Shown one piece after another: positions 32,731 through 41,469 of a stretch of DNA of 64,000 nucleotides. The stretch covers positions 2,232,001-2,296,000 of the forward strand of contig NZ_CP117866.1 in the NCBI RefSeq assembly GCF_028736035.1, read 5' to 3'. The DNA comes from Streptomyces sp. T12. GTDB lineage: Bacteria > Actinomycetota > Actinomycetes > Streptomycetales > Streptomycetaceae. The notes under the pieces are model-generated. The model did not search any database. It saw nothing but the letters and a program-made list of their open reading frames with translations, and was not told where the DNA came from. Every line of letters begins with the position of its first letter. Within the stretch, counting starts at the first letter, position 1. The position numbers and the translations under genes are program-made.

Positions 32731-32964
32731 ATGGCGACATGTGAAGTATGCGGAAACGACTACGGCATGACCTTCGAGGTGCACGCGCAGGGCGCGGTGC
32801 ACGTCTTCGACTGCTTCTCCTGTGCGATCCACCGCATGGCCCCGGTCTGCGAGCACTGCCGCGTCCAGATCATCGGGCAGGGCGTCGAGGTCGAGGGCCA
32901 CTGGTACTGCGGTGCCCACTGCGCCCGCGAGGAGGGAAAGGTGGGGATCATCGACAAGGTGTGA
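32731..32964 (+). CDS. Small zinc-ribbon/metallothionein-like protein
   Basis: 77 residues from ATG 32731. Three Cys-rich pairs: CEVCGNDYG, CFSCAIHR and CEHC, then HWYCGAHC, enough for two zinc sites in a LIM-like arrangement. Similar small proteins are common in Streptomyces and of unknown function. It ends 20 bp before the long hairpin at 32984. Confidence 0.82.
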   Translation: MATCEVCGNDYGMTFEVHAQGAVHVFDCFSCAIHRMAPVCEHCRVQIIGQGVEVEGHWYCGAHCAREEGKVGIIDKV

Positions 32965-32983
32965 CCCGGTACCCGCCTGAAAG

Positions 32984-33016
32984 CACCCCACGACCGAGTT
33001 GTACGGTCGTGGGGTG
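32984..33016 (+). terminator. 13-bp hairpin that includes the SURF1 start codon
   Basis: CACCCCACGACCG (32984-32996) and CGGTCGTGGGGTG (33004-33016) are perfectly complementary around AGTTGTA. It could end the upstream transcript. Its 3' arm also contains the GGGG and GTG initiation signals of the SURF1 gene, so it could mask that start. Confidence 0.75.
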
Positions 33017-33802
33017 TACCGCTTCCTGTTGTCCCGGCAGTGGGTGATCCTCACGCTGGTCGCCCTCGTCCTCATCCCCACGATGATCAGGCTGGGCATC
33101 TGGCAGATGCACCGTTACGAGGAGCGCTCCGCCCGGAACCAGCTGGTCGCCGACGCCCTGGGCGCGAAGCCGGTGCCCGTGGAGAAGCTGACCTCCCCGG
33201 GGCACACGGTCACCACCAAGGAGCGGTACCGCACCGTGACCGCCGCGGGCCGCTTCGACACCGACCGGGAAGTCGTCGTCAGGCGGCGCGTCAACGCCGA
33301 CGAAGAGGTCGGCTTCCATGTGCTCACCCCCTTCGTCCTGACGGACGGCAAGGTGCTGATGGTCAACCGCGGCTGGATCCCCGCGGACGGGCCCAGCCAG
33401 ACGGCGTTCCCCAAGATCCCGGCGCCGCCGAGCGGGCGTGTCACCGTCACCGGGCGGCTGATGCCCGACGAGACGACCGAGGCGAGCGGGATCAAGGACC
33501 TCAAGGGACTTCCCGACCGGCAGGTCATGCTGATCAGCAGCGAGCAGGAGGCGCGGCGCCTCGATGCGCGGGTGCTCGGCGGGTACGTGGTGCAGACGGC
33601 GCCCGAGCCGAAGGGTGACACGCCGGAGCTGATCGGGAAGCCGGGCGAGGAGAACGCCCCGCTGAACTATGCGTACGCCCTTCAGTGGTGGCTGTTCGCC
33701 GCGGGTGTTCCCGTCGGGTGGGTGATCCTGGCCCGCCGCGAGGCCCGTGACCGGGCGGCGAGCCAGGAGAAGCCGGCGGAGGCGGAGCCGGTGGCCGTGT
33801 AG
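33014..33802 (+). CDS. SURF1-family protein
   Basis: 262 residues from GTG 33014 (MYRFLLSRQWVIL). N-terminal membrane helix (VILTLVALVLIPTMIRLGIWQM), the conserved GIWQMHRYEER and GRFDTDREVVVRRR, VNRGWIPADG, and a second helix near the end (WWLFAAGVPVGWVIL). SURF1/Shy1 proteins assist heme-copper cytochrome oxidase assembly. The start codon lies inside a strong hairpin. Confidence 0.92.
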   Translation: MYRFLLSRQWVILTLVALVLIPTMIRLGIWQMHRYEERSARNQLVADALGAKPVPVEKLTSPGHTVTTKERYRTVTAAGRFDTDREVVVRRRVNADEEVGFHVLTPFVLTDGKVLMVNRGWIPADGPSQTAFPKIPAPPSGRVTVTGRLMPDETTEASGIKDLKGLPDRQVMLISSEQEARRLDARVLGGYVVQTAPEPKGDTPELIGKPGEENAPLNYAYALQWWLFAAGVPVGWVILARREARDRAASQEKPAEAEPVAV

Positions 33803-33845
33803 TACCGGCGCTGGGAGGCCGGCTGCCAGGCCACCGGCCCGGAAC

Positions 33846-33953
33846 TCAGCAGCAACGCCCCTGCCGGTGCTCCTCCCGGTGCAGCAGGCTCAGCACCTCC
33901 GTCAGTTCCCGTACGTACCACCGCACCGCCCGCGCCCAGCGCACCGCCCTCAC
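33846..33953 (-). CDS. Miniature YbdD/YjiX-like protein
   Basis: 35 residues from GTG 33953, overlapping the cstA stop as GTGA. Sequence: a Trp/Arg-rich helix MRAVRWARAVRWYVRELTEV, a short HREEHRQ stretch and the terminal GRCC. Full-length YbdD/YjiX proteins (about 65 residues) follow CstA, begin with a similar helix and end in RCC. Here the central Tyr/His-rich region seems to be missing. Coupling to cstA argues it is a real gene. Confidence 0.65.
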   Translation of the reverse strand: MRAVRWARAVRWYVRELTEVLSLLHREEHRQGRCC

Positions 33954-36103
33954 GACCGCACCCCCACCAGCGGCTCGCCCGCCTGCTCGGGCACGTCGAT
34001 GCGGGACTCGACGTACGCTGCCTCGGTGGTCGGCAGTGAGCCGGGGCGGCGTATCGACCGGACGCACACCACCGCCGCGTTGACGATCACGACCGCGACC
34101 AGCAGCAGGAACAGCGCGATCAAAGCGCCGTCGACCGTGGAGTTGGTGACCACGGTGTGCATGTCGTCGAGGGTCTTGGCGGGCGGCAGGACCTGACCGT
34201 CGTCGATGCCGTCGGCGTACTTGGCGCGCTGGGCGAAGAAGCCGATCTTGGGGTCGTCGGAGAAGATCTTCTGCCAGCCCGCGGTGAACGTGATCGCGAC
34301 CACCCAGGCGAGCGGGACGCCGGTGACCCAGGCCCAGCGCAGCCGGCCGGACTTGATCAGGACCGTGGTGCAGACGGTCAGCGCCACGGCCGCCAGGAGC
34401 TGGTTGGCGATGCCGAAGAGCGGGAAGAGCTGGTTGATTCCGCCGAGCGGGTCGGTGGCGCCGGTGTAGAGGAAGTAGCCCCAGGCCGCCACGACGAGGC
34501 CGCTGCACAGCCAGATGCCCGGCTTCCAGTTGACCCGGCCGATCGGCTTCCAGACATTGCCGAGCATGTCCTGGAGCATGAAGCGCCCGACGCGGGTGCC
34601 GGCGTCGACCGTGGTCAGGATGAACAGCGCCTCGAACATGATCGCGAAGTGGTACCAGAATGCCTTCATCGCGGTGCCGCCGAAGACGCCGGAGAAGATC
34701 TCCGACATGCCGACCGCCAGGGTCGGGGCGCCACCGGAGCGAGCGATCAGCGTCTGCTCCTCGACGGCCTTGGCCGCCTGGGTCAGCTGGTCGGGGGTGA
34801 CGGTGAAGCCGAGGCCCGCCACGGCCTGGGACGCCGACTCGGCCGTCGTACCGAGAAGCCCTGCGGGGGCGTTCATCGCGTAGTACAGGCCCGGCTCCAG
34901 GGTCGCCGCCGCGATCAGCGCCATGATCGCGACGAACGACTCCATCAGCATCGCGCCGTATCCGATCAGCCGGACCTGGGACTCCTTCTGGATCAGCTTC
35001 GGAGTCGTCCCCGAGGCGACCAGCGCGTGGAAGCCGGAGAGCGCGCCGCACGCGATGGTGATGAACAGGAAGGGGAAGAGGGATCCGGCGAAGACCGGGC
35101 CCGCGCCGTTCGAGGCGAAGTCGCTCACCGCGTCGGCGCGCAGCACGGGGGCGGCGACCACGACACCCACCGCGAGCAGGGCGATGGTGCCGATCTTCAT
35201 GAAGGTGGAGAGGTAGTCGCGCGGGGCGAGCAGCATCCACACCGGGAGTACGGAGGCGACGAAGCCGTAGCCGACGAGGCACAGGACGAGGGTGGTCGGG
35301 CTGAGGGTGAAGGCGCCGGCCAGCGAGGACTCCTGGATCCAGCTGCCGCCGACGATCGCGAGCAGCAGCAGCGCCACGCCGATGAGGCTGGTCTCGACGA
35401 CCCGGCCCGGGCGGATGCGGTGCAGCCAGAAACCCATGAACAGGGCGATGGGGATGGTCATGGCCACCGAGAAGGTGCCCCACGGCGAGTGGGCGAGGGC
35501 GTTGACCACGACCAGGGCCAGCACCCCCAGCAGGATGATCATGATGGCGAAGACCGCGATCAGCGCGGCCGCGCCGCCCACCCGGCCGATCTCCTCGCGG
35601 GCCATCTGCCCCAGCGACTTGCCGTCCCGCCGCATGGACAGGAACAGCACGACCATGTCCTGCACCGCCCCGGCGAAGATCACCCCGGCGACGATCCAGA
35701 GCGTGCCGGGCAGATAGCCCATCTGGGCCGCGAGCACGGGACCGACCAGCGGCCCGGCGCCCGCGATGGCGGCGAAGTGGTGGCCGAGGAGCACCCGGCG
35801 GTCGGTGGGCTGGAAGTCGACGCCGTCCTCCAGGCGCTCGGCGGGGGTCGCCCGGCGGTCGTCCGGCTTCAGTACGCGGCGGGCGACGAAGCGGGAGTAG
35901 AAGCGGTAGGCGATGGCGTACGAGCCGAGCGCGGCGATCACCAGCCAGACCGCGGAGATCTCCTCACCCCGGGCCAGCGCGAGGACGCCCCAGGCGATCG
36001 CGCCAAGGAGGGAGACGGTGCTCCAGAGCAGGATCGACCTAGGTGACATGCGTGATTTTTCCGGCGCCTGACGGCCGTTTTCGGGCAGGGCTGATGCGGG
36101 CAT
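33950..36103 (-). CDS. cstA: Carbon starvation CstA-family transporter
   Basis: 717 residues from ATG 36103 (AAGGAG). About sixteen to eighteen transmembrane helices. Family blocks: GHHFAAIAGAGPLVGPVLAA, FAGAVQDMVVLFLSMRRDGK and MKAFWYHFAIMFEALFIL. E. coli CstA/BtsT transport peptides or pyruvate with H+ under carbon limitation. The next gene is a YbdD-like remnant. A palindrome and a triple repeat lie just upstream, between this gene and the divergent symporter. Confidence 0.95.
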   Translation of the reverse strand: MPASALPENGRQAPEKSRMSPRSILLWSTVSLLGAIAWGVLALARGEEISAVWLVIAALGSYAIAYRFYSRFVARRVLKPDDRRATPAERLEDGVDFQPTDRRVLLGHHFAAIAGAGPLVGPVLAAQMGYLPGTLWIVAGVIFAGAVQDMVVLFLSMRRDGKSLGQMAREEIGRVGGAAALIAVFAIMIILLGVLALVVVNALAHSPWGTFSVAMTIPIALFMGFWLHRIRPGRVVETSLIGVALLLLAIVGGSWIQESSLAGAFTLSPTTLVLCLVGYGFVASVLPVWMLLAPRDYLSTFMKIGTIALLAVGVVVAAPVLRADAVSDFASNGAGPVFAGSLFPFLFITIACGALSGFHALVASGTTPKLIQKESQVRLIGYGAMLMESFVAIMALIAAATLEPGLYYAMNAPAGLLGTTAESASQAVAGLGFTVTPDQLTQAAKAVEEQTLIARSGGAPTLAVGMSEIFSGVFGGTAMKAFWYHFAIMFEALFILTTVDAGTRVGRFMLQDMLGNVWKPIGRVNWKPGIWLCSGLVVAAWGYFLYTGATDPLGGINQLFPLFGIANQLLAAVALTVCTTVLIKSGRLRWAWVTGVPLAWVVAITFTAGWQKIFSDDPKIGFFAQRAKYADGIDDGQVLPPAKTLDDMHTVVTNSTVDGALIALFLLLVAVVIVNAAVVCVRSIRRPGSLPTTEAAYVESRIDVPEQAGEPLVGVRS

Positions 36104-36121
36104 GGCGGCTCCTTGAAAGAC

Positions 36122-36195
36122 GAGTCAGATGTGACTCAGCAGATCAACAGGCGGCTGGGACAGGAGCTCGGGACAGGAGCTCGGGACAGAAGCTC
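36122..36195. promoter_or_regulatory. Palindrome plus three tandem 13-bp repeats between cstA and symporter
   Basis: GAGTCA-GATG-TGACTC (36122-36137) is a perfect inverted repeat. Three tandem copies of GGGACAGGAGCTC follow (36157-36169, 36170-36182, and 36183-36195 with one change). They lie 20-90 bp from the cstA start and 150 bp from the symporter start, a likely shared control region. Confidence 0.6.
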
Positions 36196-36351
36196 CCTCC
36201 CGATCGCTGTCGGTCTGTGCAAGAGTTGCCCACCCCCTCGGACCGGTTGACAGCGAATGTCCAGGAAATTTCCCGCCGGTTCCCTGTCCTCCGTTCGGGC
36301 CGCTCGCGCAACTCTCGCCCGAGGGCACAGGCACACCAAGGACGGTGACCC

Positions 36352-37890
36352 ATGGCCGATGGCGCCATGACCGCGACGTTCCTCGCCGTGATCGGCGGGG
36401 CGTCGCTGCTCGCCGTGACCGCGCGGCGCCTGCACCCGAGCGACCGGCTGCCCTCCCTGGAGGGCTGGGCGCTGGCCGACCGCAGCCTCGGCCCGGTGTG
36501 GACCTGGCTGCTGCTCGGCGGCACGATCTTCACCGCGTACACCTTCGCCGCCGTACCGGGCCTGGCGTACGGCAACGGCGCGCCCGCCTTCTTCGCGGTG
36601 CCGTACACGGTGATCGTCTGCCCGCTCGCCTTCGTGCTGCTGAGCCGCCTGTGGTCGGTGGCCCGCCGGCACGGCTACGTCACCGCGGCCGACTTCGTGC
36701 GCGGCCGGTACGGCTCGCCGCCGCTGGCCCTGGTGGTCGCGCTGACCGGGATCCTCGCGACGATGCCGTATCTCGCGCTGCAACTGCTCGGCATACGGGC
36801 GGTGCTGACGGCCGGGGGCGTGTATCCGCGCGGTGCGGCCGGTGATCTGGTGATGGTGGCCCTGTTCGCGGGGCTGGCCGTCGCCACCTACCGGCACGGG
36901 CTGCGCGCCCCCACCGTCATCTCCGCGCTCAAGGCCGTGGCCGTCTTCGTCTCGCTGACCGCGGTGACCTGGCTGGTCCTCGACCGGCTGGGCGGCCCGG
37001 GGGCCGTCTTCGACGGTGCGGCCGAACGCATCGGCGGCCCGGCGCTGCTCCTCACCCCCGAGCAGCAGCCCGCCTACGCCACCCTCGCCCTCGGCTCCGC
37101 GCTCGCCCTGCTGATGTACCCGCACGTGCTCACCGCCGGTTTCGCCGCCGACGGCCCGCAGACGCTGCGCAAGGTCGCCGTGGCCCTGCCCGCCTGGACC
37201 GGACTGCTCGCCCTCTTCGGCTTCCTCGGCATCGCGGCCCTGGCGACGGGCGTCCGCGCCCCGGCGGGCGGCGCCGAGGCCGCCGTACCGATGCTGGTCG
37301 ACCGGCTGATGCCGGGCCCGCTGGCCGGGCTGGTGTTCGGCGCGATCACCGTCGGGGCGCTGGTCCCGGCGGCGGTGATGTCGATCGCGGCCGCCACCAG
37401 CTTCGTACGCAATGTGTACGTCGAGTACGTCCATCCGACGGCCACGCCCAAGCGGCAGGTGCGCATCGCCAAGGCCGTGTCGCTCACCGCGAAGGTGGGC
37501 GCGGTGGCGTTCGTGTTCGGGCTGCGCGACCAGGACGCCATCAACCTCCAGCTCCTCGGCGGGGTCTGGATCCTGCAGATCTTCCCGGCCGTCGCGGTGG
37601 GGCTGTTCACCGGGCGGCTGCATCCGCGGGCGCTGCTCGCCGGGTGGGGCGTGGGCATGGTGGCGGGGACCTACATGGTCGTACGGGAAGGGTTCTCGTC
37701 GATCGTGCCGCTCGGGTCCGGGCCGGAGATCTACGCCGGGCTCGCCGCCCTGCTCCTCAACCTGACCGTCGCCGTGGCCGGGACCGCGGTACTCGAACGT
37801 CTCGGCGTCCCGCGCGGCGCCGACCTCACCGATCTGCCGTCACGCCTGAGCGTCAGGCGGCGCCCCGAGACGGGAGCGAACAACCCGTGA
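36352..37890 (+). CDS. Sodium:solute symporter-family protein
   Basis: 512 residues from ATG 36352. About thirteen helices with SSS-family features (EGWALADRSLGPVWTWLLLG, YVTAADFVRGRYGS, SIAAATSFVRNVYVEYV). It is clearly a different branch from the ActP-like protein at 23 kb. Substrate unknown. The stop overlaps the sigma-factor start (GTGA), so translation is coupled. Confidence 0.9.
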   Translation: MADGAMTATFLAVIGGASLLAVTARRLHPSDRLPSLEGWALADRSLGPVWTWLLLGGTIFTAYTFAAVPGLAYGNGAPAFFAVPYTVIVCPLAFVLLSRLWSVARRHGYVTAADFVRGRYGSPPLALVVALTGILATMPYLALQLLGIRAVLTAGGVYPRGAAGDLVMVALFAGLAVATYRHGLRAPTVISALKAVAVFVSLTAVTWLVLDRLGGPGAVFDGAAERIGGPALLLTPEQQPAYATLALGSALALLMYPHVLTAGFAADGPQTLRKVAVALPAWTGLLALFGFLGIAALATGVRAPAGGAEAAVPMLVDRLMPGPLAGLVFGAITVGALVPAAVMSIAAATSFVRNVYVEYVHPTATPKRQVRIAKAVSLTAKVGAVAFVFGLRDQDAINLQLLGGVWILQIFPAVAVGLFTGRLHPRALLAGWGVGMVAGTYMVVREGFSSIVPLGSGPEIYAGLAALLLNLTVAVAGTAVLERLGVPRGADLTDLPSRLSVRRRPETGANNP

Positions 37891-38480
37891 GACAGCACCG
37901 AGACGCGCTGCGTCGACATGCGGCTCCGCCGCTCGGCGGCACCCCCGTACCGGCCGTGCCCCTCACCCCCGCGGTGAGCGACCCGGCGGACCTGGAGCGC
38001 GAGGCCGGCCTGGCCCGCCTGTTCGAGCTGCACTACTCCTCGATGCTGCGCCTCGCCGTCCTGCTCGGGGCCGACGATCCGGAGAACGTGGTCGCGGAGG
38101 CCTACTACCAGATCTACCGGAAGTGGCGGCGGCTGAGGGACACCGAGGCGGCGGAGGCGTATCTGCGCTCCACCGTGTGCAATCTGACGCGGATGCGGAT
38201 ACGGCACCTCCAAGTGGCCCGCAAACACGTCGAGAAGCCTACGGACGAGCTCGTCGCCTCCGCCGAGAGCGCCGCGCTCCTCCGTGACGACCAGCGCGTG
38301 CTGATCGACGCGCTCCAGCAGTTGCCGGCCCGGCAGCGTGAGGCGCTGGTGCTGCGGCACTGGCTCGGGCTGAAGGAGGGTGAGATCGCCGCGGCGATGG
38401 GGATCTCCTGCGGATCCGTCAAGACCCATACGGCGCGCGGCCTCGCCGCCCTGACCCAGGCGATGGAGGCCCGGCGATGA
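37887..38480 (+). CDS. ECF-like sigma-70 family factor
   Basis: 197 residues from GTG 37887. Region 2 is LARLFELHYSSMLRLAVLLG and EAYYQIYRKWRRL; region 4 is LQQLPARQREALVLRHWLGL then EGEIAAAMGISCGSVKTHTA. A 35-residue N-terminal extension precedes region 2. Couplings: GTGA with the symporter before and ATGA with the membrane protein after. The three form one translationally coupled operon, which suggests the sigma factor responds to transport or membrane state. Confidence 0.9.
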   Translation: MRQHRDALRRHAAPPLGGTPVPAVPLTPAVSDPADLEREAGLARLFELHYSSMLRLAVLLGADDPENVVAEAYYQIYRKWRRLRDTEAAEAYLRSTVCNLTRMRIRHLQVARKHVEKPTDELVASAESAALLRDDQRVLIDALQQLPARQREALVLRHWLGLKEGEIAAAMGISCGSVKTHTARGLAALTQAMEARR

Positions 38481-38842
38481 CGCATCGAGACGCGACTCCG
38501 TCGCGTGGCACCAGTGCGGACCGCACGGAGCGGGAGCTGCGCGAGGCGCTCTCCGCGCTCGCGGGCGGGGTGCAGGCCGCGCCCGACGCCTACCGCACGG
38601 CGCGCGGCGAGTGGCTGCGCCGGGAACGCCGGCGCCGGCTCGTCCTCACCGTCCTCGTCGCGGTCGTGTTCGCGCTGGCCACGCTGATCGGACTGTGGGT
38701 CCTCAACCAGGCCCCCGCGGATCCCGGCGTGATCTTCTCCGGCACGGGGTCCCCGGCGGGCGCATCAGTCACCTGGTCACCGGCGGGCGTACCACTCACC
38801 GAGGTCCCGACGGGCGGGTCACTCCCCCGGCCTCACCCCTGA
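38477..38842 (+). CDS. Single-pass membrane protein, candidate anti-sigma partner
   Basis: 121 residues from ATG 38477. The cytosolic N-terminal 55 residues (ERELREALSALAGGVQAAPD) are helical and charged. One helix (LVLTVLVAVVFALATLIGLWVL) follows, then a Pro/Gly/Thr-rich external tail. Position and topology fit an anti-sigma factor, but no zinc-binding HxxxCxxC motif is visible, so the call is by context. Confidence 0.7.
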   Translation: MTHRDATPSRGTSADRTERELREALSALAGGVQAAPDAYRTARGEWLRRERRRRLVLTVLVAVVFALATLIGLWVLNQAPADPGVIFSGTGSPAGASVTWSPAGVPLTEVPTGGSLPRPHP

Positions 38843-38876
38843 TTGGCCCACCGGCCCTTGGGGAACCCGCAATCGC

Positions 38877-40664
38877 GTGCACCCGCGCATCGAGGACTAC
38901 GCCCTCATCGGCGACGAGCAGACGGCCGCTCTGATCGGCAGGGACGGCTCCGTCGACTGGCTCTGTCTGCCCCGCTTCGACTCGGGAGCCTGCTTCGCCA
39001 GACTCCTCGGCGACAGCGACAACGGCCACTGGCGCATCGCCCCCGCACACGTGAAGGGCCCCTGCACCCGCCGCGCCTACCGCCGCGACACCCTGGTGCT
39101 CGACACCGAGTGGGAGACCGACGAGGGCGCGATCCGCGTCACCGACCTGATGCCCCAACGCGACCGCGCCCCCGACCTCGTGCGCATCGTGGAGGGCCTC
39201 GAAGGCCGCGTCACCGTGCGCAGCACCCTGCGGATCCGCTTCGACTACGGCTCGATCGTCCCCTGGGTGCGCAAGTCCGACGGGCACCGGGTGGCCGTCG
39301 CCGGCCCCGACTCGGTCTGGCTGCGCAGCGAACCCCACGTGCACACCTGGGGCAAGGACTTCGGCACGCACGCGGAGTTCACGGTCGACAAGGGCCAGAA
39401 GGTCGCGTTCGTCCTCACCTGGCACCCCTCGCACGAGCCTCGCCCGCCGCTCGTCGACCCGTACAAGGCGTTGCACGCAAGCGTCCGGGACTGGCGGAAG
39501 TGGGTGGGGCACTGCCGCTACGACGGCCCGTACCGCGACGCCGTCGTCCGCTCCCTGATCACCCTCAAGGCCCTCACCTACCGGCCGACCGGCGGCATCG
39601 TCGCCGCCCCCACCACCTCGCTCCCCGAGGAGATGGGGGGCGTGCGCAACTGGGACTACCGCTACTGCTGGCTGCGCGACTCCACCCTCACCCTCAACGT
39701 GGGCCTGTCGGCGGGCTATCGGGGGGAAGCCGAGGCCTGGCGCGACTGGCTGCTGCGCGCGGTCGCCGGCGACCCGGCCGACCTGCAGATCATGTACGGC
39801 CTGGCGGGCGAGCGGCGGCTGCCCGAGTTCGAGGTGCCGTGGCTGTCCGGCTTCGCCGGCTCCACCCCCGTACGCGTCGGCAACCAGGCCGTGGAACAGC
39901 TGCAGTTGGACGTGTACGGCGAGGTCATGGACTCGCTGGCACTGGCCCGGGACGCCGGACTGCCCACCAAGCCGCACATGTGGGCGATCCAGGCCGCCCT
40001 CGTCGACTGGCTGCGCACGGAGTGGCGGCAGCCGGACGAGGGGCTGTGGGAGGTGCGCGGCGGCCGCCGCCACTTCGTGCACTCGAAGGTGATGGTGTGG
40101 GTGGCCGCTGACCGGGCCGTGCGCACCCTGGAGAAGAACCCGAAGCTGAAGGGCGACCTCGACGGCTGGCGCGAGCTGCGGGACGAGGTGCACCGCGAGG
40201 TGTGCGAGAAGGGCTACGACGCCGAGCGGAACACCTTCACGCAGTCCTACGGCTCCCGCGAACTCGACGCCGCGCTGCTGCTCATCCCGCGCGTGGGCTT
40301 CCTGCCGCCGGACGACCCGCGTGTCACCGGCACCATCGACGCGATCCGCGCCGAGCTCAGCCATCACGGCTTCCTACGCCGCTACAGCACCGACGGGACC
40401 ACCGTCGACGGGCTGCCGGGCAGCGAGGGCACGTTCCTGGCCTGCTCGTTCTGGCTCGCGCAGGCCCTGCACATGACGGGTCGTACGCAGGAGGCACGCG
40501 AGTTGTTCGACCGGCTGGTGGGGCTCGCCAACGACGTGGGCCTGCTGTCCGAGGAGTACGACCCGGTGACCGACCGCCAGCTCGGCAACTTCCCGCAGGC
40601 CTTCAGCCACATCGGCCTGGTGAACACCGCCCTCGCCCTGTTCGGGGGCGACGGGGCAGGATAG
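38877..40664 (+). CDS. Glycoside hydrolase family 15 protein (trehalase/glucoamylase-like)
   Basis: 595 residues from GTG 38877. The N-terminus RIEDYALIGDEQTAALIGRD and GSVDWLCLPRFDS is typical of bacterial GH15. The (alpha/alpha)6 catalytic domain includes SLPEEMGGVRNWDYRYCWLR and the late LGNFPQAFSHIGLVNTAL. Actinobacterial members include trehalases. No signal peptide, so it is cytosolic. Confidence 0.92.
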   Translation: MHPRIEDYALIGDEQTAALIGRDGSVDWLCLPRFDSGACFARLLGDSDNGHWRIAPAHVKGPCTRRAYRRDTLVLDTEWETDEGAIRVTDLMPQRDRAPDLVRIVEGLEGRVTVRSTLRIRFDYGSIVPWVRKSDGHRVAVAGPDSVWLRSEPHVHTWGKDFGTHAEFTVDKGQKVAFVLTWHPSHEPRPPLVDPYKALHASVRDWRKWVGHCRYDGPYRDAVVRSLITLKALTYRPTGGIVAAPTTSLPEEMGGVRNWDYRYCWLRDSTLTLNVGLSAGYRGEAEAWRDWLLRAVAGDPADLQIMYGLAGERRLPEFEVPWLSGFAGSTPVRVGNQAVEQLQLDVYGEVMDSLALARDAGLPTKPHMWAIQAALVDWLRTEWRQPDEGLWEVRGGRRHFVHSKVMVWVAADRAVRTLEKNPKLKGDLDGWRELRDEVHREVCEKGYDAERNTFTQSYGSRELDAALLLIPRVGFLPPDDPRVTGTIDAIRAELSHHGFLRRYSTDGTTVDGLPGSEGTFLACSFWLAQALHMTGRTQEARELFDRLVGLANDVGLLSEEYDPVTDRQLGNFPQAFSHIGLVNTALALFGGDGAG

Positions 40665-40669
40665 GAACC

Positions 40670-41425
40670 ATGGATCTTGGACTGAAGGACCGGGTGTACG
40701 TCGTCACGGGGGCCACCCGTGGACTGGGCAACGCGGCGGCGCGTGAGCTCGTGGCCGACGGGGCGAAGGTCGTCCTGACCGGCAGGGACGAGGAGCGGGT
40801 CGCCGCCGCTGCGGCCGAGCTGGGGCCGAACGCCCTCGGGCTGGCCGTCGACAACGCCGATCCGGAGGCGGCAGCACGGTTGATCACTGCCGCGCGGGAT
40901 ACGTTCGGGGCCTTTGACGGCATCCTCGTGAGTGTCGGTGGCCCGCCGGCCGGGTTTGTCTCCGACAACACGGACGAGCAGTGGCAGGCCGCGTTCGAGT
41001 CGGTGTTTCTGGGGGCGGTTCGGCTGGCGCGGGCGGCAGCGGCGGAGCTGGACGCGGGCGGGGTCATCGGGTTCGTGCTGTCGGGCTCGGTGCATGAGCC
41101 GATTCCGGGGCTGACCATTTCGAATGGGCTGCGGCCCGGGCTGGCCGGGTTCGCCAAGTCCCTCGCGGACGAATTGGGGCCGCGGGGCATTCGGGTCGTG
41201 GGGTTGCTGCCGTCTCGGATCGACACGGATCGCGTGCGCGAGCTGGACGGCATGTCGGCGGATCCCGAGGCCACTCGGGCTGCCAACGAGTCGCGGATTC
41301 CGTTGCGGCGGTACGGGGCGCCGGAGGAGTTCGGGCGTGCGGCGGCGTTCCTGTTGTCCCCGGCCGCGTCCTATCTGACGGGGATCATGTTGCCGGTGGA
41401 CGGCGGGATGCGGCACGGGTTCTAG
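40670..41425 (+). CDS. SDR-family oxidoreductase with altered active site
   Basis: 251 residues from ATG 40670 (AGGA leader). The cofactor loop TGATRGLG is intact and the C-terminus has YLTGIMLPVDGG. At the usual Tyr-x3-Lys position the sequence is GLTISNGLRPGLAGFAKSLA, where Asn and Arg replace Tyr and Lys. Related atypical SDRs with an SN-x-x-R motif exist; whether they are reductases is unclear. It follows the GH15 gene by 5 bp. Confidence 0.88.
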   Translation: MDLGLKDRVYVVTGATRGLGNAAARELVADGAKVVLTGRDEERVAAAAAELGPNALGLAVDNADPEAAARLITAARDTFGAFDGILVSVGGPPAGFVSDNTDEQWQAAFESVFLGAVRLARAAAAELDAGGVIGFVLSGSVHEPIPGLTISNGLRPGLAGFAKSLADELGPRGIRVVGLLPSRIDTDRVRELDGMSADPEATRAANESRIPLRRYGAPEEFGRAAAFLLSPAASYLTGIMLPVDGGMRHGF

Positions 41426-41469
41426 CAGCACAGGTTCTCGGCAGCCCGGGTTCCTCAGCAGCCCGGGTG

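Noticed and set aside
34157..36046. 629-codon plus-strand frame opposite cstA
   Set aside because: Shadow frame of the CstA coding strand, Arg/Glu/Gly-rich with no domain.
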